64,000 nucleotides of DNA from a bacterium (GCA_020440605.1 JAGRNT010000015.1:1-64000), one strand, 5' to 3'; counted from the stretch's first letter, positions 50,927 to 61,110 are shown. A program made the numbers and translations. The notes: generated from the sequence alone by a model not told the origin.

Positions 50927-52609
50927 TCAGTTGTCTCCCCCTGGCTCAAGCCAGTCGTATGCGCTGAGCATGCGGTCGCCACCTTCCCAGTAGTTCATGT
51001 ACCAGCTGATGGCGTAGCCCGCGGGCTCGAAGATTATCTTGTCACGTGCCGGACAGAAGCCGCTGCGGACCCAGCCCGGCAGTTCCATGTTCTCCAGCGT
51101 TTGACCATCCTGCGGATCCAGCACCTGCAGGGCGGTATACATCACCTGCAACGGCGGATCGTCCCGCAGCGTCCGGCGCAGCTCACGCTGCCATTCCTGC
51201 TGTTCATCCTCGGTCATCGCCCGCATCCGCCGGTGTTCGGCCAGCCGTTCATCGAGCCGCTCCCGGTTGGCGGCGATCGACTGCCAGTCCGGAGCCTCAC
51301 CCAGCGGCAACGGGGAGGCCCGCACGAACAGATCCTGGCTTGAGAGCTCGGGGGGATACCAGTAGTTCTGCACCAGCAGCCCGTTGGCAAAACCGTTGAC
51401 GCTGCTCACCGGGCCGAGATCCCTCCGCTCCCAGAGCAGATTGCCTTTGCCATCGAGCCCCAGGCCGAAGCCGAACTCCATCACAAGCGTGATTCCTTCA
51501 GGCTGCACCACGGTATGCACGGTCTCCATGACGGCTTCCTCAATTGCGTTCGAACCGCTCAGGCCAAGCAGTGTGTTGGCATCCTGCACCATCCGCTCCC
51601 GCGTCTGCTCATCAAGCAGATACGAAAAGTCATAGCTCCAGGCCAGGCTGCCATCCAGGGTGTTCAGAGCATCAATCCGCTCATCCCGGAAGCACAGGTA
51701 GAGCAGGCCGTGCGCGTCGTCCACTGCCATGCCCGTGGTATCCGAGGCGTCTGCCATGCTCCAGCGCAGTTCGCCACTGGCTTCATCGATCGCCCAGATG
51801 TTGCGGGACTGGTTGCGTGTGAAGATCATCCCGTCCGAACTGCGCACCACGTCGACGGGAGTGGACTGCACCGGCCAGCTCCAGCCTTCCGAACCGTCCA
51901 GCGGGACCAGTTCCAGGCTGTCCTCCGTTCCGAAAACGGCGTTGTCACCATGCAGCAGGAAGCCGATCGGCCGGCGGTCCCGGAAGCCCTGCCAGATGCA
52001 TTCCGGCTGTTCCCGGCTGATGTCGAATATCTGTTTCTCTCCCCCGAGACCCAGCAGCAGCAGCAGATTCCCAGAGGGATGCAGGCACTGTGAACTGTAC
52101 ATCACCGAGTCCCCGTTGCCCCGCCTGCGGCCCCGCCGTCCGGGACCGCCGCTGTTGTCATCCTGGGCAGCCGCACTGTCCAGTCCGACAAGGAAGCGGT
52201 TGAAGATCTCCGTTCCGTTGTCAACATCCAGACAGGCCAGCTGTTGCGAATAGCCCACCACATACAGCCTGCCGTCATGATGCGTCATGTCCGAGACCCA
52301 GAAGCGCGAGAAGCTTCCGGCGCTGTAATCCCAGTTCCAGGCGGGTTCCGTCTCCAGCGGCAGGCTGAGCCGGGCACTGCAGTAGTTGCTGTCGCCCTGG
52401 CCACCGTAGCGGGAGAGCCAGGCCCGGCTGTCATTGCCTTCCAGCGAACTGCCCTGCGTCACAGTTGCCAGGCGTGCCGGGTCCAGGCCGGGAGACTGCG
52501 CGCTTTCCTCACGCTCCCTGCCTCCACAGGCACAGCAGCACAGCAGCACGGCCGCTGCGAGCAGGCTGCCCGCGCCGATCCGCTTGCCACTGTTCCCCGC
52601 TGTTGTCAC
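50927..52609 (-). CDS. PQQ-like beta-propeller lipoprotein
   Basis: A 560-residue lipoprotein starts at GTG 52609, overlapping the upstream stop (GTGA). Lipobox CCCAC is near residue 28. The body has propeller-type repeats with WxW/DxxxGxxxW blades: DGRLYVVGYSQQLACLDVDNGTEIF, NIWAIDEASGELRWSM, RIDALNTLDGSLAWSYDF and LQVLDPQDGQTLENMEL. A Glu/Arg-rich helix (about 450-490) interrupts it. It probably sits on the periplasmic face with the vWA protein and permease. Ligand unknown. Confidence 0.78.
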   Translation of the reverse strand: MTTAGNSGKRIGAGSLLAAAVLLCCCACGGREREESAQSPGLDPARLATVTQGSSLEGNDSRAWLSRYGGQGDSNYCSARLSLPLETEPAWNWDYSAGSFSRFWVSDMTHHDGRLYVVGYSQQLACLDVDNGTEIFNRFLVGLDSAAAQDDNSGGPGRRGRRRGNGDSVMYSSQCLHPSGNLLLLLGLGGEKQIFDISREQPECIWQGFRDRRPIGFLLHGDNAVFGTEDSLELVPLDGSEGWSWPVQSTPVDVVRSSDGMIFTRNQSRNIWAIDEASGELRWSMADASDTTGMAVDDAHGLLYLCFRDERIDALNTLDGSLAWSYDFSYLLDEQTRERMVQDANTLLGLSGSNAIEEAVMETVHTVVQPEGITLVMEFGFGLGLDGKGNLLWERRDLGPVSSVNGFANGLLVQNYWYPPELSSQDLFVRASPLPLGEAPDWQSIAANRERLDERLAEHRRMRAMTEDEQQEWQRELRRTLRDDPPLQVMYTALQVLDPQDGQTLENMELPGWVRSGFCPARDKIIFEPAGYAISWYMNYWEGGDRMLSAYDWLEPGGDN

Positions 52610-55600
52610 TTCTTCTTCTTGATCCTGTCCAGCAGTGAGCTCGTCAGTTCGCGTTCGGTTTCCGGACGCTTGACTTCGGGCTCTGACTTCCGGCTGCTGG
52701 CAGATCCACTGCCTCCCGGCAACTTGCTCGCATCGAATCCACCTCCGCCGGGACCCTTGTCAGCCAGCTTGCGCCGCAGGTCCGCCAGCCCGCTCGTGTC
52801 CTGTTGCGTGGACTGCTTCTGGCTGATGTTGCCCTGCGGAACGTTCTGCGGCGCTTCATGTGAGACCTTCCCTCCCGCCTGCTGGATGTCGCTGGCGCTG
52901 CGGTCGAGCTGCTCGCGGCGGTTGGCAGCCTGGGCCCGGCTGCGCGCAGCACTCTCCCTTGACTGAGGCTCGCGCCTGGTGCGCTGGCCAGCCAGACCCT
53001 CCTTGACATTGAGCAGGCCCGCCAGGCTTTCGGATGTCTGCGCTGCCCTGGTGCTGCCACCTGCGGTCAGCAGGCCGGCGAATGCTTCACGCCATTCGCG
53101 GGAATCCAGCACCAGCCTGCGCACCGCCACATCGATCAGCCACAGCAGTAGCGCGATCAGTGCGAACTGCTCCCAGAAGTCCTCGGTCTTGCGCTGCCGG
53201 ACACGGTTCTCCGTGAAGAGCTGCTCCGGGCTGAGCGCGGTCGGGGCCAGGCTGCCGTCACGCAGCTGGCTGAGCAGGAAGGTGTTGGTCTGCAGGTCGC
53301 GGTACTCCGGCGAATAGCTGACGCTCAGGCCGCTGAGCTGCACGCCCGCGACCTCCTCATTGCCTTCCTCATCTGCTTCCTTACGCGTGATGTTCACGTA
53401 GTAGTTGCCATTGTCAGTTATGTCGAATTCCGATTCGTAGGTGCCCGGTCCGGTCTGCGTGAGCCGCACCTCCTGGGTGCCGAGCTCCGGGTCCACCACG
53501 GTGGCGCTGAAGCTCTGGTAGTTCACGCTCGTGCCGTCGTCATCCGTTGCCGTGACCACGATGTGCCCCTGGTTGCCGTTCATCTCGGTGACGACGTCCA
53601 CGCCGCTGTCATCCAGGTCGCTGCGGATCCAGCGCGCCACGCCCGTCCAGAAGCGCTCGTAACCGCCCCAGCGCAGCCAGTCCCGCGCCCAGCGGTTCTT
53701 GGCATCACTGGTGAAGGCCGCGCTCTTGCCGAGGCCGTAGTGCCAGGTTGCCAGCAGCGGGTCCTCCTTGTGCGTCACGAGCGGTACTTCCGCGGTGTCC
53801 TTGGCGCTCGTTGCCACATAGCCGTAGAGATAGGGCGCTGAGCCCCAGCCGATGGCGTTGATCAGCGGATGGTCCATCGTCGGGATCGCACTGAAGGGAT
53901 CCTCGTTGATGGTGGCCTTGTTGGCCATGAAGACCTCACGCGTGAAGATCCGCGGCAGGTCGGAGAGATCATTCGCCTCATACATCCGGCCCTCGCCGAC
54001 TTCCGCCAGCGCTTCCATGAACGGAATGTCGGCATCGGCACCGAAGGCCACGGTCGAGACCGTGAACTTGTCGTCAACCATGCTGGAGACCAGCTCCTCG
54101 AAGGGACCGGGGGCCACCACGCCGTCGGTGAAGACGATGATGTGCTTGATCTGGGCGTTGATCTGCATCCCGGCGTCGTAGGCATTCTTCAGGGCGGGAT
54201 AGAGGTCGGTGCCGCCGCCGGCCTGCATCGAGCCCAGCACCTCCAGCACCTCCTGCTTGTTGATCCCCGCCTGGGGCTCCACCACCCACTGCCCGACGCT
54301 GTCAAAACCCATCACGCCGACGTAGTCCTCGTCGCGCTGCAGGCGCACGAGCTCCTTGCAGGCCTCGCGCGCCATCTCGATCTTGGAGACCCCGTTGACG
54401 GTCATCGACATCGAGCCGGACTTGTCAACGAGTGCGATCACGAGTGAGCTGGGAGTGATCTTCTTGCGGCGGAAGTCCATGTCCACCGGCAGCACTTCCT
54501 CGATCGGCGTATTGAAGTAGCCGCCGGGGCCGTAGCTCTTCTCGCCGCCGATCATCAGGAAGCCCTTGCCGAACTCATGCACGAGGATCTTGATCATCTC
54601 CATCTGGTCCGGCGTGATGTCATAGGCCGCCACGTCGGAGAAGATGATCCCGTCGTAGATCTGGAAATCCTCCATCGCATAGGGGATCCCGCCCGGCGGC
54701 ACCACGTCGACCTCGATGTTGTTCGTGCGCACGGTGCGCGGCAGGTACTCCAGCTCGCCGGGGTCGCCCGTGGCGTACAGCAGGCGCGGCTGGCCGCTGA
54801 CGACGCTGAAGGCGTAGGCGTTGTTGTTCTCGGCGATGGTGTCGCTGTCAGGTTCGATCTGCAGCTCGTAGGTCGTGACCCCGCTCTGCTCCACGTCCGT
54901 GATGAATTCGTAGAGCTCCTTGCCGGGCTTGATGTTGATCCGTTCCTTCTGGGCGAACTGGCCGTTCTTGCGCAGCGTGATGTCCGCCCCGGTCGCCACC
55001 GAACTGTCGACCACGAAGCGCAGGCGCACGCTCTCACCGAGTGCCGCCCGGCTCGGGGCCTTCAGATCGCTGAGCACGACCTCCTCACCCCGGCGGCTGC
55101 CGACCTCGGCCACGTAGATCTCCACGTCGTTGTCACGCGCCACCCGGCTCTCGGCCAGCGCATTGCCGATGTTCTCATTGCCGTCGCTGATCAGCAGCAG
55201 GCGCTTCTGGGCGTTGTCAGGGAAGATCGCGGTGGCGAGCTGGATGCCTTCCGCAAGGTTCGTGAAGTTGCCGCGCGGGGTGCTCTGCCACTGGGCCAGG
55301 GTGTCCTCGTCGACGCCGTTGAGCGGCAGGTTCTCCACATAGGCGAGAGCACCGGTGTTGACGCGGCCCAGCGTATCGTCCTTCTGCATCCCCTGGCGCA
55401 TCAGTTCCAGTGAACCGTCCAGCGCGGACATTTCCTCGCCGTTGACGGAGTCCGAGCTGTCGCGCACCACCACCACACTCACGCGGTCCAGGCGGTGCAC
55501 CAGCTGTACGCCGGCCAGCGCGCTGACGAGCAGGAACCAGATCACGATCCGCAGCCCGAGGCTGACCCATTTCTGCACCGGACCCAGCGAGGCGAAGCTC

Positions 55601-55677
55601 ATGCGCATCGCCACCCAGGCGATGCCCGGCAGGACCAGCAGCAGGAGCAGCCATTCAGGCCGCGTGAAGTCAATCAT
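52606..55677 (-). CDS. membrane von Willebrand factor A domain protein (BatA/GATase1-like)
   Basis: The 1023-residue protein begins with the two-helix motif of BatA-like proteins (FTRPEWLLLLLVLPGIAWV, VSLGLRIVIWFLLVSALAGVQLV). An incomplete vWA domain (VVVVRDSSDSV) and a glutamine-amidotransferase-like fold (GIIFSDVAAYDITPDQM, FLMIGGEKSYGPGGY) follow. Next is a complete vWA with MIDAS ALVDKSGSMS, beta-sandwich domains, a late helix (FALIALLLWLIDVAVRRLV) and a charged disordered tail. Such proteins assemble membrane complexes. It overlaps Nudix by 8 nt and the propeller gene by 4 nt. Confidence 0.85.
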   Translation of the reverse strand: MIDFTRPEWLLLLLVLPGIAWVAMRMSFASLGPVQKWVSLGLRIVIWFLLVSALAGVQLVHRLDRVSVVVVRDSSDSVNGEEMSALDGSLELMRQGMQKDDTLGRVNTGALAYVENLPLNGVDEDTLAQWQSTPRGNFTNLAEGIQLATAIFPDNAQKRLLLISDGNENIGNALAESRVARDNDVEIYVAEVGSRRGEEVVLSDLKAPSRAALGESVRLRFVVDSSVATGADITLRKNGQFAQKERINIKPGKELYEFITDVEQSGVTTYELQIEPDSDTIAENNNAYAFSVVSGQPRLLYATGDPGELEYLPRTVRTNNIEVDVVPPGGIPYAMEDFQIYDGIIFSDVAAYDITPDQMEMIKILVHEFGKGFLMIGGEKSYGPGGYFNTPIEEVLPVDMDFRRKKITPSSLVIALVDKSGSMSMTVNGVSKIEMAREACKELVRLQRDEDYVGVMGFDSVGQWVVEPQAGINKQEVLEVLGSMQAGGGTDLYPALKNAYDAGMQINAQIKHIIVFTDGVVAPGPFEELVSSMVDDKFTVSTVAFGADADIPFMEALAEVGEGRMYEANDLSDLPRIFTREVFMANKATINEDPFSAIPTMDHPLINAIGWGSAPYLYGYVATSAKDTAEVPLVTHKEDPLLATWHYGLGKSAAFTSDAKNRWARDWLRWGGYERFWTGVARWIRSDLDDSGVDVVTEMNGNQGHIVVTATDDDGTSVNYQSFSATVVDPELGTQEVRLTQTGPGTYESEFDITDNGNYYVNITRKEADEEGNEEVAGVQLSGLSVSYSPEYRDLQTNTFLLSQLRDGSLAPTALSPEQLFTENRVRQRKTEDFWEQFALIALLLWLIDVAVRRLVLDSREWREAFAGLLTAGGSTRAAQTSESLAGLLNVKEGLAGQRTRREPQSRESAARSRAQAANRREQLDRSASDIQQAGGKVSHEAPQNVPQGNISQKQSTQQDTSGLADLRRKLADKGPGGGGFDASKLPGGSGSASSRKSEPEVKRPETERELTSSLLDRIKKKK

Positions 55678-56263
55678 CTTCTTGTCCCTGTTCCATCCGG
55701 GCCAGCTCGCGGTTCAGCTGCTCCAGCATCCGCACCGCCAGACTTATATGGCTGAAGATCTTCGAATCCACCAGCTCGCCCTGGCGGCTGCGCTCCAGCA
55801 TGCTGTCGAACAGTTCAGCGAAGGGCACCAGCTCAACCTCGATATCCTCGCTGGCGGTGCCCCCGCCCTCCCCGACCTTCTCCAGCCCGAGCGCGAGAAA
55901 GGCGTTGTACATCTCGTCGCTCAGACCGGGGGTGACCGTGCCGCGCATCAGGTGCAGGATCCGCTGTCCACGGTATCCCGTCTCCTCTTCGAGTTCGCGC
56001 AGGGCGGTCTGCGTCATCGCTTCTCCTTCCACATCGCACAGCCCGGCGGGCAGCTCCCAGACCGGGGCCTCCAGCGGATAGCGCCACTGCCGGATCACCG
56101 GCACGAGGCCATCATTCGTCAGCCCGAGAATGTGCACGGTTTCCGGATTGGGGCGCTTGGCCGAGTACCACATGTGTTCCTCACCGTCCCCGCTGCGGAA
56201 CTTCCGGGCTTCCACTCTCCAGTATGGGCACTCCCAGACGGTTCTTGCGTCCTGCTCCTCCAC
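55670..56263 (-). CDS. Nudix hydrolase, ADP-ribose pyrophosphatase type
   Basis: A 197-residue protein has the Nudix box GLCDVEGEAMTQTALRELEE followed by ETGY. This carries the one-residue-longer loop seen in ADP-sugar pyrophosphatases. The upstream strands (RNPETVHILGL-like segment, VIRQWRYPLEAPVWELPAG) fit the same group. Start: GTG 56263 is proposed because TATACT lies 6 nt before it. Longer in-frame starts would run into the upstream gene. It probably hydrolyses ADP-ribose-like nucleotides in the cytoplasm, and its link to the membrane operon is unclear. Confidence 0.85.
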   Translation of the reverse strand: MEEQDARTVWECPYWRVEARKFRSGDGEEHMWYSAKRPNPETVHILGLTNDGLVPVIRQWRYPLEAPVWELPAGLCDVEGEAMTQTALRELEEETGYRGQRILHLMRGTVTPGLSDEMYNAFLALGLEKVGEGGGTASEDIEVELVPFAELFDSMLERSRQGELVDSKIFSHISLAVRMLEQLNRELARMEQGQEDD

Positions 56264-56269
56264 ACATTC

Positions 56270-56275
56270 AGTATA
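56270..56275 (-). promoter_or_regulatory. -10 element, leaderless GTG start of the Nudix gene
   Basis: The minus strand reads TATACT, 6 nt (GAATGT) and GTG at 56263. Confidence 0.4.
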
Positions 56276-56330
56276 TATCAACTGTCTCTTTGACGCCGTT
56301 CTCGGGCTGCGTGTTTCGCTTCCGGAGCTC

Positions 56331-57017
56331 CTAGAACACGCGTTCCATGGTCTGGCCGCGCAGGAAGTCCCCCAGTGCCATCTGCACGGCGCTGCGCCGC
56401 AGCAGCACAAGCCCCGTTAGCAGGCAGCCGATCGCCAGCACGGCGAGGATCGTGGCCGTCAGCCAGCGCGGGGTACTACCCCCGCCCACCAGCACCGGCA
56501 GCATCAGGCCCGGCAGCACCACGCCCAGCAGCCAGCCCCCGAGCCCCAGCATCAGCGGGTCGCGCATGCTCTTCAGCATGCGGCTGCCCTCCGGGTCGGT
56601 CAGGGCCTGGAACCAGAGCGCCACCTGGGCCAGCTGGCGCTGCAGGTTGCGGATCGGGCGCGGCCTGAGCAGGATCAGCAGCGGGTGGAAGCGCGTGCTG
56701 CGGCGGATCTGCTCGCAGCGCTCGTCGTCCATGATCAGCTGCACGACGTAGTTGTTGCGGATCTGGAAGCCGGTTTCGCGGTAGTGCTCCATCACATAGA
56801 TGTCCGCGATCCCGTAGAGGATGAAGGGCCCGAGCATGGCGAGCATCGCCTCCCAGAGGTAGAAGCCGATCAGGTCCGGCACGCGCAGGTAGAACTCCAG
56901 GCTCAGCAGCGCATAACTTGAGATCACGAGCAGAATGTAGCCGGCCGCGAACGCGAACGCGGTGTCCCGCGAGACGCGGAACCCGCTCGAATTCCTCAGG
57001 CGTTCACCCCAGCGCAT
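56331..57017 (-). CDS. membrane protein of unknown function
   Basis: A 228-residue protein from ATG 57017 has about four to five hydrophobic helices: AFAAGYILLVISSYALLSL, WEAMLAMLGPFILYGIADI, LGLGGWLLGVVLPGLMLPVLVGG and LTATILAVLAIGCLLTGLVLL. An Arg-rich cytoplasmic loop (RRSTRFHPLLILLRPRPIRNLQRQ) lies between them. No family is recognised. CATACT lies 6 nt before the ATG, so a leaderless start is likely. A GTG 6 nt upstream falls inside that spacer. It lies upstream of the Nudix-vWA operon. Confidence 0.65.
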   Translation of the reverse strand: MRWGERLRNSSGFRVSRDTAFAFAAGYILLVISSYALLSLEFYLRVPDLIGFYLWEAMLAMLGPFILYGIADIYVMEHYRETGFQIRNNYVVQLIMDDERCEQIRRSTRFHPLLILLRPRPIRNLQRQLAQVALWFQALTDPEGSRMLKSMRDPLMLGLGGWLLGVVLPGLMLPVLVGGGSTPRWLTATILAVLAIGCLLTGLVLLRRSAVQMALGDFLRGQTMERVF

Positions 57018-57023
57018 ATCCAC

Positions 57024-57029
57024 AGTATG
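57024..57029 (-). promoter_or_regulatory. -10-like element, leaderless start
   Basis: The minus strand reads CATACT, 6 nt (GTGGAT) and the ATG at 57017. Confidence 0.35.
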
Positions 57030-57061
57030 CCTGACGTCGGGAGCTGAACCGTGGGTTCAGC

Positions 57062-57097
57062 TTACGCAGTCACTTAGTCACAAAGTCAATTAGTCAA
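57062..57097 (-). repeat. octamer array beginning on the four-helix-bundle gene stop codon
   Basis: On the minus strand the coding end GGT TGA runs on as TTGACTAA TTGACTTT GTGACTAA GTGACT, with the stop codon inside the first unit. Confidence 0.65.
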
Positions 57098-57492
57098 CCT
57101 GAAGACTGCCTGCCTGCCTGAAGGTTCGCATGGAGCTTGAACCTGATTGCCCTGAGCATCCTCTTGCATTCTCTGGCAAGCGTAAGTGACTTATCAGCAT
57201 TTGAAGCAGATGTAATGCCAACTTTCACAGACAGAAGAAGCAATGTCTCGAGTTCTGTGCAGGATCCAAGGGCTATCCCGATGAATCTTGCATAATCCTT
57301 CTGGGAAAATCGTCCGTAGCCCTCAGCGATATTGGCAGGAATGGAAACTGCACTCCGGCGAAGCTGGCTCGTCATTCCATAAATCTCGCTTTTTGGAAAT
57401 CTCTCAGTCATACGGTAGATTTCCTCTGCCAACTGAAAGGACCTTTGCCAGATAATCAGATCCTGAAAATCCCTTACTTCCCTGATGCTCAT
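57094..57492 (-). CDS. four-helix-bundle protein (23S rRNA intervening-sequence protein family)
   Basis: A 132-residue protein with the family pattern: REVRDFQDLIIWQRSFQLAEEIYRMTERFPKSE, YGMTSQLRRSAVSIPANIAEGYGR, KDYARFIGIALGSCTELETLLLL. Members were first seen inside 23S rRNA intervening sequences, and orphan copies are scattered in many genomes. The molecular role is unknown. Here it is an orphan, AT-richer than its neighbours, between two oppositely oriented octamer arrays. A small remnant sharing its 3' end lies inverted just upstream. Confidence 0.9.
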   Translation of the reverse strand: MSIREVRDFQDLIIWQRSFQLAEEIYRMTERFPKSEIYGMTSQLRRSAVSIPANIAEGYGRFSQKDYARFIGIALGSCTELETLLLLSVKVGITSASNADKSLTLARECKRMLRAIRFKLHANLQAGRQSSG

Positions 57493-57521
57493 AATAAAAT
57501 GTATAACTTATTATGCCATTC

Positions 57522-57604
57522 ATGTCAATTCACGTAAACCAAGCAGTTTGTCTCAAGCTCCATGCGAGTTGTTGACTTCTTGACTTATTGACTTATTGAC
57601 TCAA
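57522..57604 (+). pseudogene. inverted remnant of a four-helix-bundle gene 3' end plus octamer array
   Basis: On the plus strand a 17-codon frame (57522-57575) begins MSI and ends CLKLHASC then TGA. Its AAG CTC CAT GCG A (within 57553-57567) is identical to the codons KLHA(N) near the end of the intact gene. An octamer array follows (TTGACTTC TTGACTTA TTGACTTA TTGACTCA) starting on the stop codon, as in the intact copy. This looks like an internally deleted, inverted copy. Confidence 0.45.
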
Positions 57605-57652
57605 GTCCACCCTACAACCAAGCTCCTGGATCCTCAGCCATTCCTCTCCCTT

Positions 57653-57661
57653 TGCTACACT
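57653..57661 (+). promoter_or_regulatory. extended -10 promoter for tdh
   Basis: TGC TACACT lies 25 nt before the ATG at 57687. AGCAGGAG serves as SD. Confidence 0.4.
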
Positions 57662-57686
57662 TCAATCACTTCCAGCAGGAGCCCCC

Positions 57687-58670
57687 ATGTCCCCCTTCAC
57701 CCGGATCCTCGTCATCGGTGCCGCCGGCCAGATCGGCAGTGAACTCACGCTCGTGATGCGTGAGCGCTACGGTGCGGCCAACGTCGTCGCCAGCGACGTG
57801 CATCCGCTCAAGGACGGTCCGCTGAAGGAATCCGGCCCGCATGCTGCGCTCGACATCCGCGACCGCAGTGCCATCGCCGCCCTCGTGCAGGAGCACGGCT
57901 GCAACTGCATCGTGAACCTCGCGGCCCTGCTCTCGGCCACCGCCGAGCAGCATGTCCAGGCGGCCTGGGAAATCAACATCGGCGGGCATTACAACACGCT
58001 CGAGGTCGCCCGCGAGCTGGGCCTGAAGCAGGTCTTCTGCCCGTCGAGCATCGCCGCTTTCGGTCCAACCACCCCGCGTGACAACACCCCGCAGAGCACC
58101 GTGCTGGAGCCGACCACCATCTACGGCGTGACCAAGGTCTCCGGCGAGCTGCTCGGCAACTACTACTACCAGCGCTTCGGCGTGGACTGCCGCGGCCTGC
58201 GCTACCCCGGCATCATCAGCTCCGACACCCTGCCCGGCGGCGGCACCACCGACTACGCCGTGGACATCTTCTACCAGGCGATCCAGCACGGCAGCTACGA
58301 ATGCTTCCTGCGCGAGGACACGATGCTGCCGATGATGTACATGCCGGACTGCATCAAGTGCACGCTGGACCTGATGGAGGCCGACCGCGCGAAGCTCTCC
58401 AACGCGGCGGGCTACAACATCACGGCGATGAGCTTCACCGCCGGTGAGCTGGCCGCTGAGATCAGGAAGCACCTGCCTGAGTTCACGATCACCTACGTGC
58501 CGGATGTGCGTCAGAACTATGCGGACAGCTGGCCGCGCAGCATCGACGACTCGGCGGCGCGCAGCGAATGGGGCTGGCAGCACGATTTCGACATGCCCTC
58601 GATGGTCACAGACATGCTCGCGAAGCTCACGCCGCGCCTGAAGAGCAACGGCGCGGGTGAAGCTGGGTAA
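57687..58670 (+). CDS. tdh: L-threonine 3-dehydrogenase, epimerase-type SDR
   Basis: The 327-residue NAD-dependent enzyme belongs to the extended SDR type of threonine dehydrogenase. It has the nucleotide loop GAAGQIG (11-17), NLAALLSATAE (77-87), the catalytic pair Tyr146/Lys150 in IYGVTK and the signature RGLRYPGIISSDTLPGGGTTDYAVDIF. It oxidises threonine to 2-amino-3-ketobutyrate, the substrate of Kbl, whose gene follows after one intervening gene. The SDR type differs from the zinc-dependent Tdh of enteric bacteria. Confidence 0.93.
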   Translation: MSPFTRILVIGAAGQIGSELTLVMRERYGAANVVASDVHPLKDGPLKESGPHAALDIRDRSAIAALVQEHGCNCIVNLAALLSATAEQHVQAAWEINIGGHYNTLEVARELGLKQVFCPSSIAAFGPTTPRDNTPQSTVLEPTTIYGVTKVSGELLGNYYYQRFGVDCRGLRYPGIISSDTLPGGGTTDYAVDIFYQAIQHGSYECFLREDTMLPMMYMPDCIKCTLDLMEADRAKLSNAAGYNITAMSFTAGELAAEIRKHLPEFTITYVPDVRQNYADSWPRSIDDSAARSEWGWQHDFDMPSMVTDMLAKLTPRLKSNGAGEAG

Positions 58671-58679
58671 AACTCTCTT

Positions 58680-59747
58680 ATGTATTCAAGAAAGGGATTA
58701 CAGCTGCCAATGATGCGCCCAGTTCATCTAGGCAAGAACCCTAACACAGGTAACAACCGGATTGAATTAATCCTTGATACGAATTTTTACATTAAAGAAG
58801 TTACTAATGAAATTACTCGATACAAGCTAAGAGATTCTGGTATCTACATCTCTGAAGGAGAGTACGAAGATTTATTGCGTTCTTTTAATTCTGTACATTC
58901 CGGGATTATACCAAGTAAGAGCCCCACACTTTCGAAAGAATTATTCATTTCACGTATAGACAGAATCAGAGATGCACTAGACAAATACCAAAGAGCTGAC
59001 AATGTTTCAGAGTATGTTTCTGGGTGTTCCTCTGTTATTCAAAAGTTCCTTGCTGACAAAAATTATGATCAAAATGTAGAAGCTCTCATTTGGTGTTTTG
59101 ATATTCAAGATTCTACAAATCTATCAATCAAACTTTCAAGAAGGCAATATAACACATTCTTACAACTAATCAAGGATGAAGTGAAGCATTGGGCTAGTTT
59201 GTATGGCGCACAGTGGCTTGCTGATACTGGAGATGGAGGAATTCTTTCATTTCTTATCAACAACAAACATGGAATGAAAGAGTGGGAGGAAAGAAAGTAT
59301 TATATTTCTCATAAGTGCATTGAATGCATATTAAGTGTGGATTTTGTAATGCGAGAGATTTTTTCCCCCTTACTTGAATTGAGAAATATCAATTGGTCTG
59401 GAATTCGAAATGCCGTGGACTTGGGCTACTTGATTGTTTCTAGTGACACTGAATCTAGTTTTACTTATTCTGGACCTACAATGAATGTTGCTTCAAAAAT
59501 TCAACAAATGTCGGATGACTGTGTTTTCTCAATCGGCGAGGATGTATGTAAAGCAATAAATGAAGAACAGCTAAAGTATTTCATTGGTAGAATTGATCCG
59601 AAGTTCCGCAAGATATATTGTGACAATGATAACCTGTATCAAATTTTATCTTGTATTGCTCACTTGACATTTGATGGTTCTGAAGAAGTAAAAATGACAG
59701 TTCAAAAAATCGTGGAACAATCCATACGTGCTTCCTCCAGCCAGTAA
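58680..59747 (+). CDS. class III nucleotide cyclase-like protein, inserted in the threonine operon
   Basis: A 355-residue protein in strikingly AT-rich DNA. Residues 1-133 have no recognised domain. From 134 a class III cyclase core is readable: [10 protein letters not shown] with metal Asp141, [11 protein letters not shown] with second metal Asp185, [12 protein letters not shown], then [11 protein letters not shown] with Asn269 where the usual transition-state Arg is Lys273. It has no signal or membrane helix. It could make a cyclic nucleotide (cAMP/cGMP, or cCMP/cUMP as in Pycsar defence) or be a non-catalytic relative. No effector gene is adjacent. It lies 9 nt after tdh and 38 nt before kbl. 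Confidence 0.72.
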   Translation: MYSRKGLQLPMMRPVHLGKNPNTGNNRIELILDTNFYIKEVTNEITRYKLRDSGIYISEGEYEDLLRSFNSVHSGIIPSKSPTLSKELFISRIDRIRDALDKYQRADNVSEYVSGCSSVIQKFLADKNYDQNVEALIWCFDIQDSTNLSIKLSRRQYNTFLQLIKDEVKHWASLYGAQWLADTGDGGILSFLINNKHGMKEWEERKYYISHKCIECILSVDFVMREIFSPLLELRNINWSGIRNAVDLGYLIVSSDTESSFTYSGPTMNVASKIQQMSDDCVFSIGEDVCKAINEEQLKYFIGRIDPKFRKIYCDNDNLYQILSCIAHLTFDGSEEVKMTVQKIVEQSIRASSSQ

Positions 59748-59785
59748 AATACTGTTTTGGGCTGCGAGCCCGAAAGAGGAACGGC

Positions 59786-61002
<1,217 letters not shown>

Positions 61003-61003
<1 letters not shown>

Positions 61004-61110
61004 CGGAGGCCGGTGCAAATCGGGCAACGGAGGTGGAAGCTTGCTTCCACAACGGAGGATCTCGGAGATCGGTTGTAGGGAGTAGCGGAGCTCCGGCTTT
61101 AGCCGGGGTC
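61003..61110 (+). repeat. GGAG-palindrome array downstream of kbl
   Basis: This is the clearest array. Units are separated by CAACGGAGG: GCCGG-TGCAAAT-CGGGC, GTGGAAGC-TT-GCTTCCAC, GATCTC-GGA-GATC, the GGTTGTAGGGAGTAGCGGAG linker, then CCGGCT-TT-AGCCGG. The rest of the 61004-61459 gap (456 nt, no gene) holds a GTGGCGC-AAG-GCGCCAC palindrome (61278-61294), CTGCCTA-type heptads (about 61320-61348) and the two elements listed separately. Confidence 0.78.

Noticed and set aside
58680..59747. Complete Pycsar defence locus
   Set aside because: Only a cyclase-like gene is present. Both neighbours are threonine-degradation enzymes and no membrane or TIR effector is next to it.
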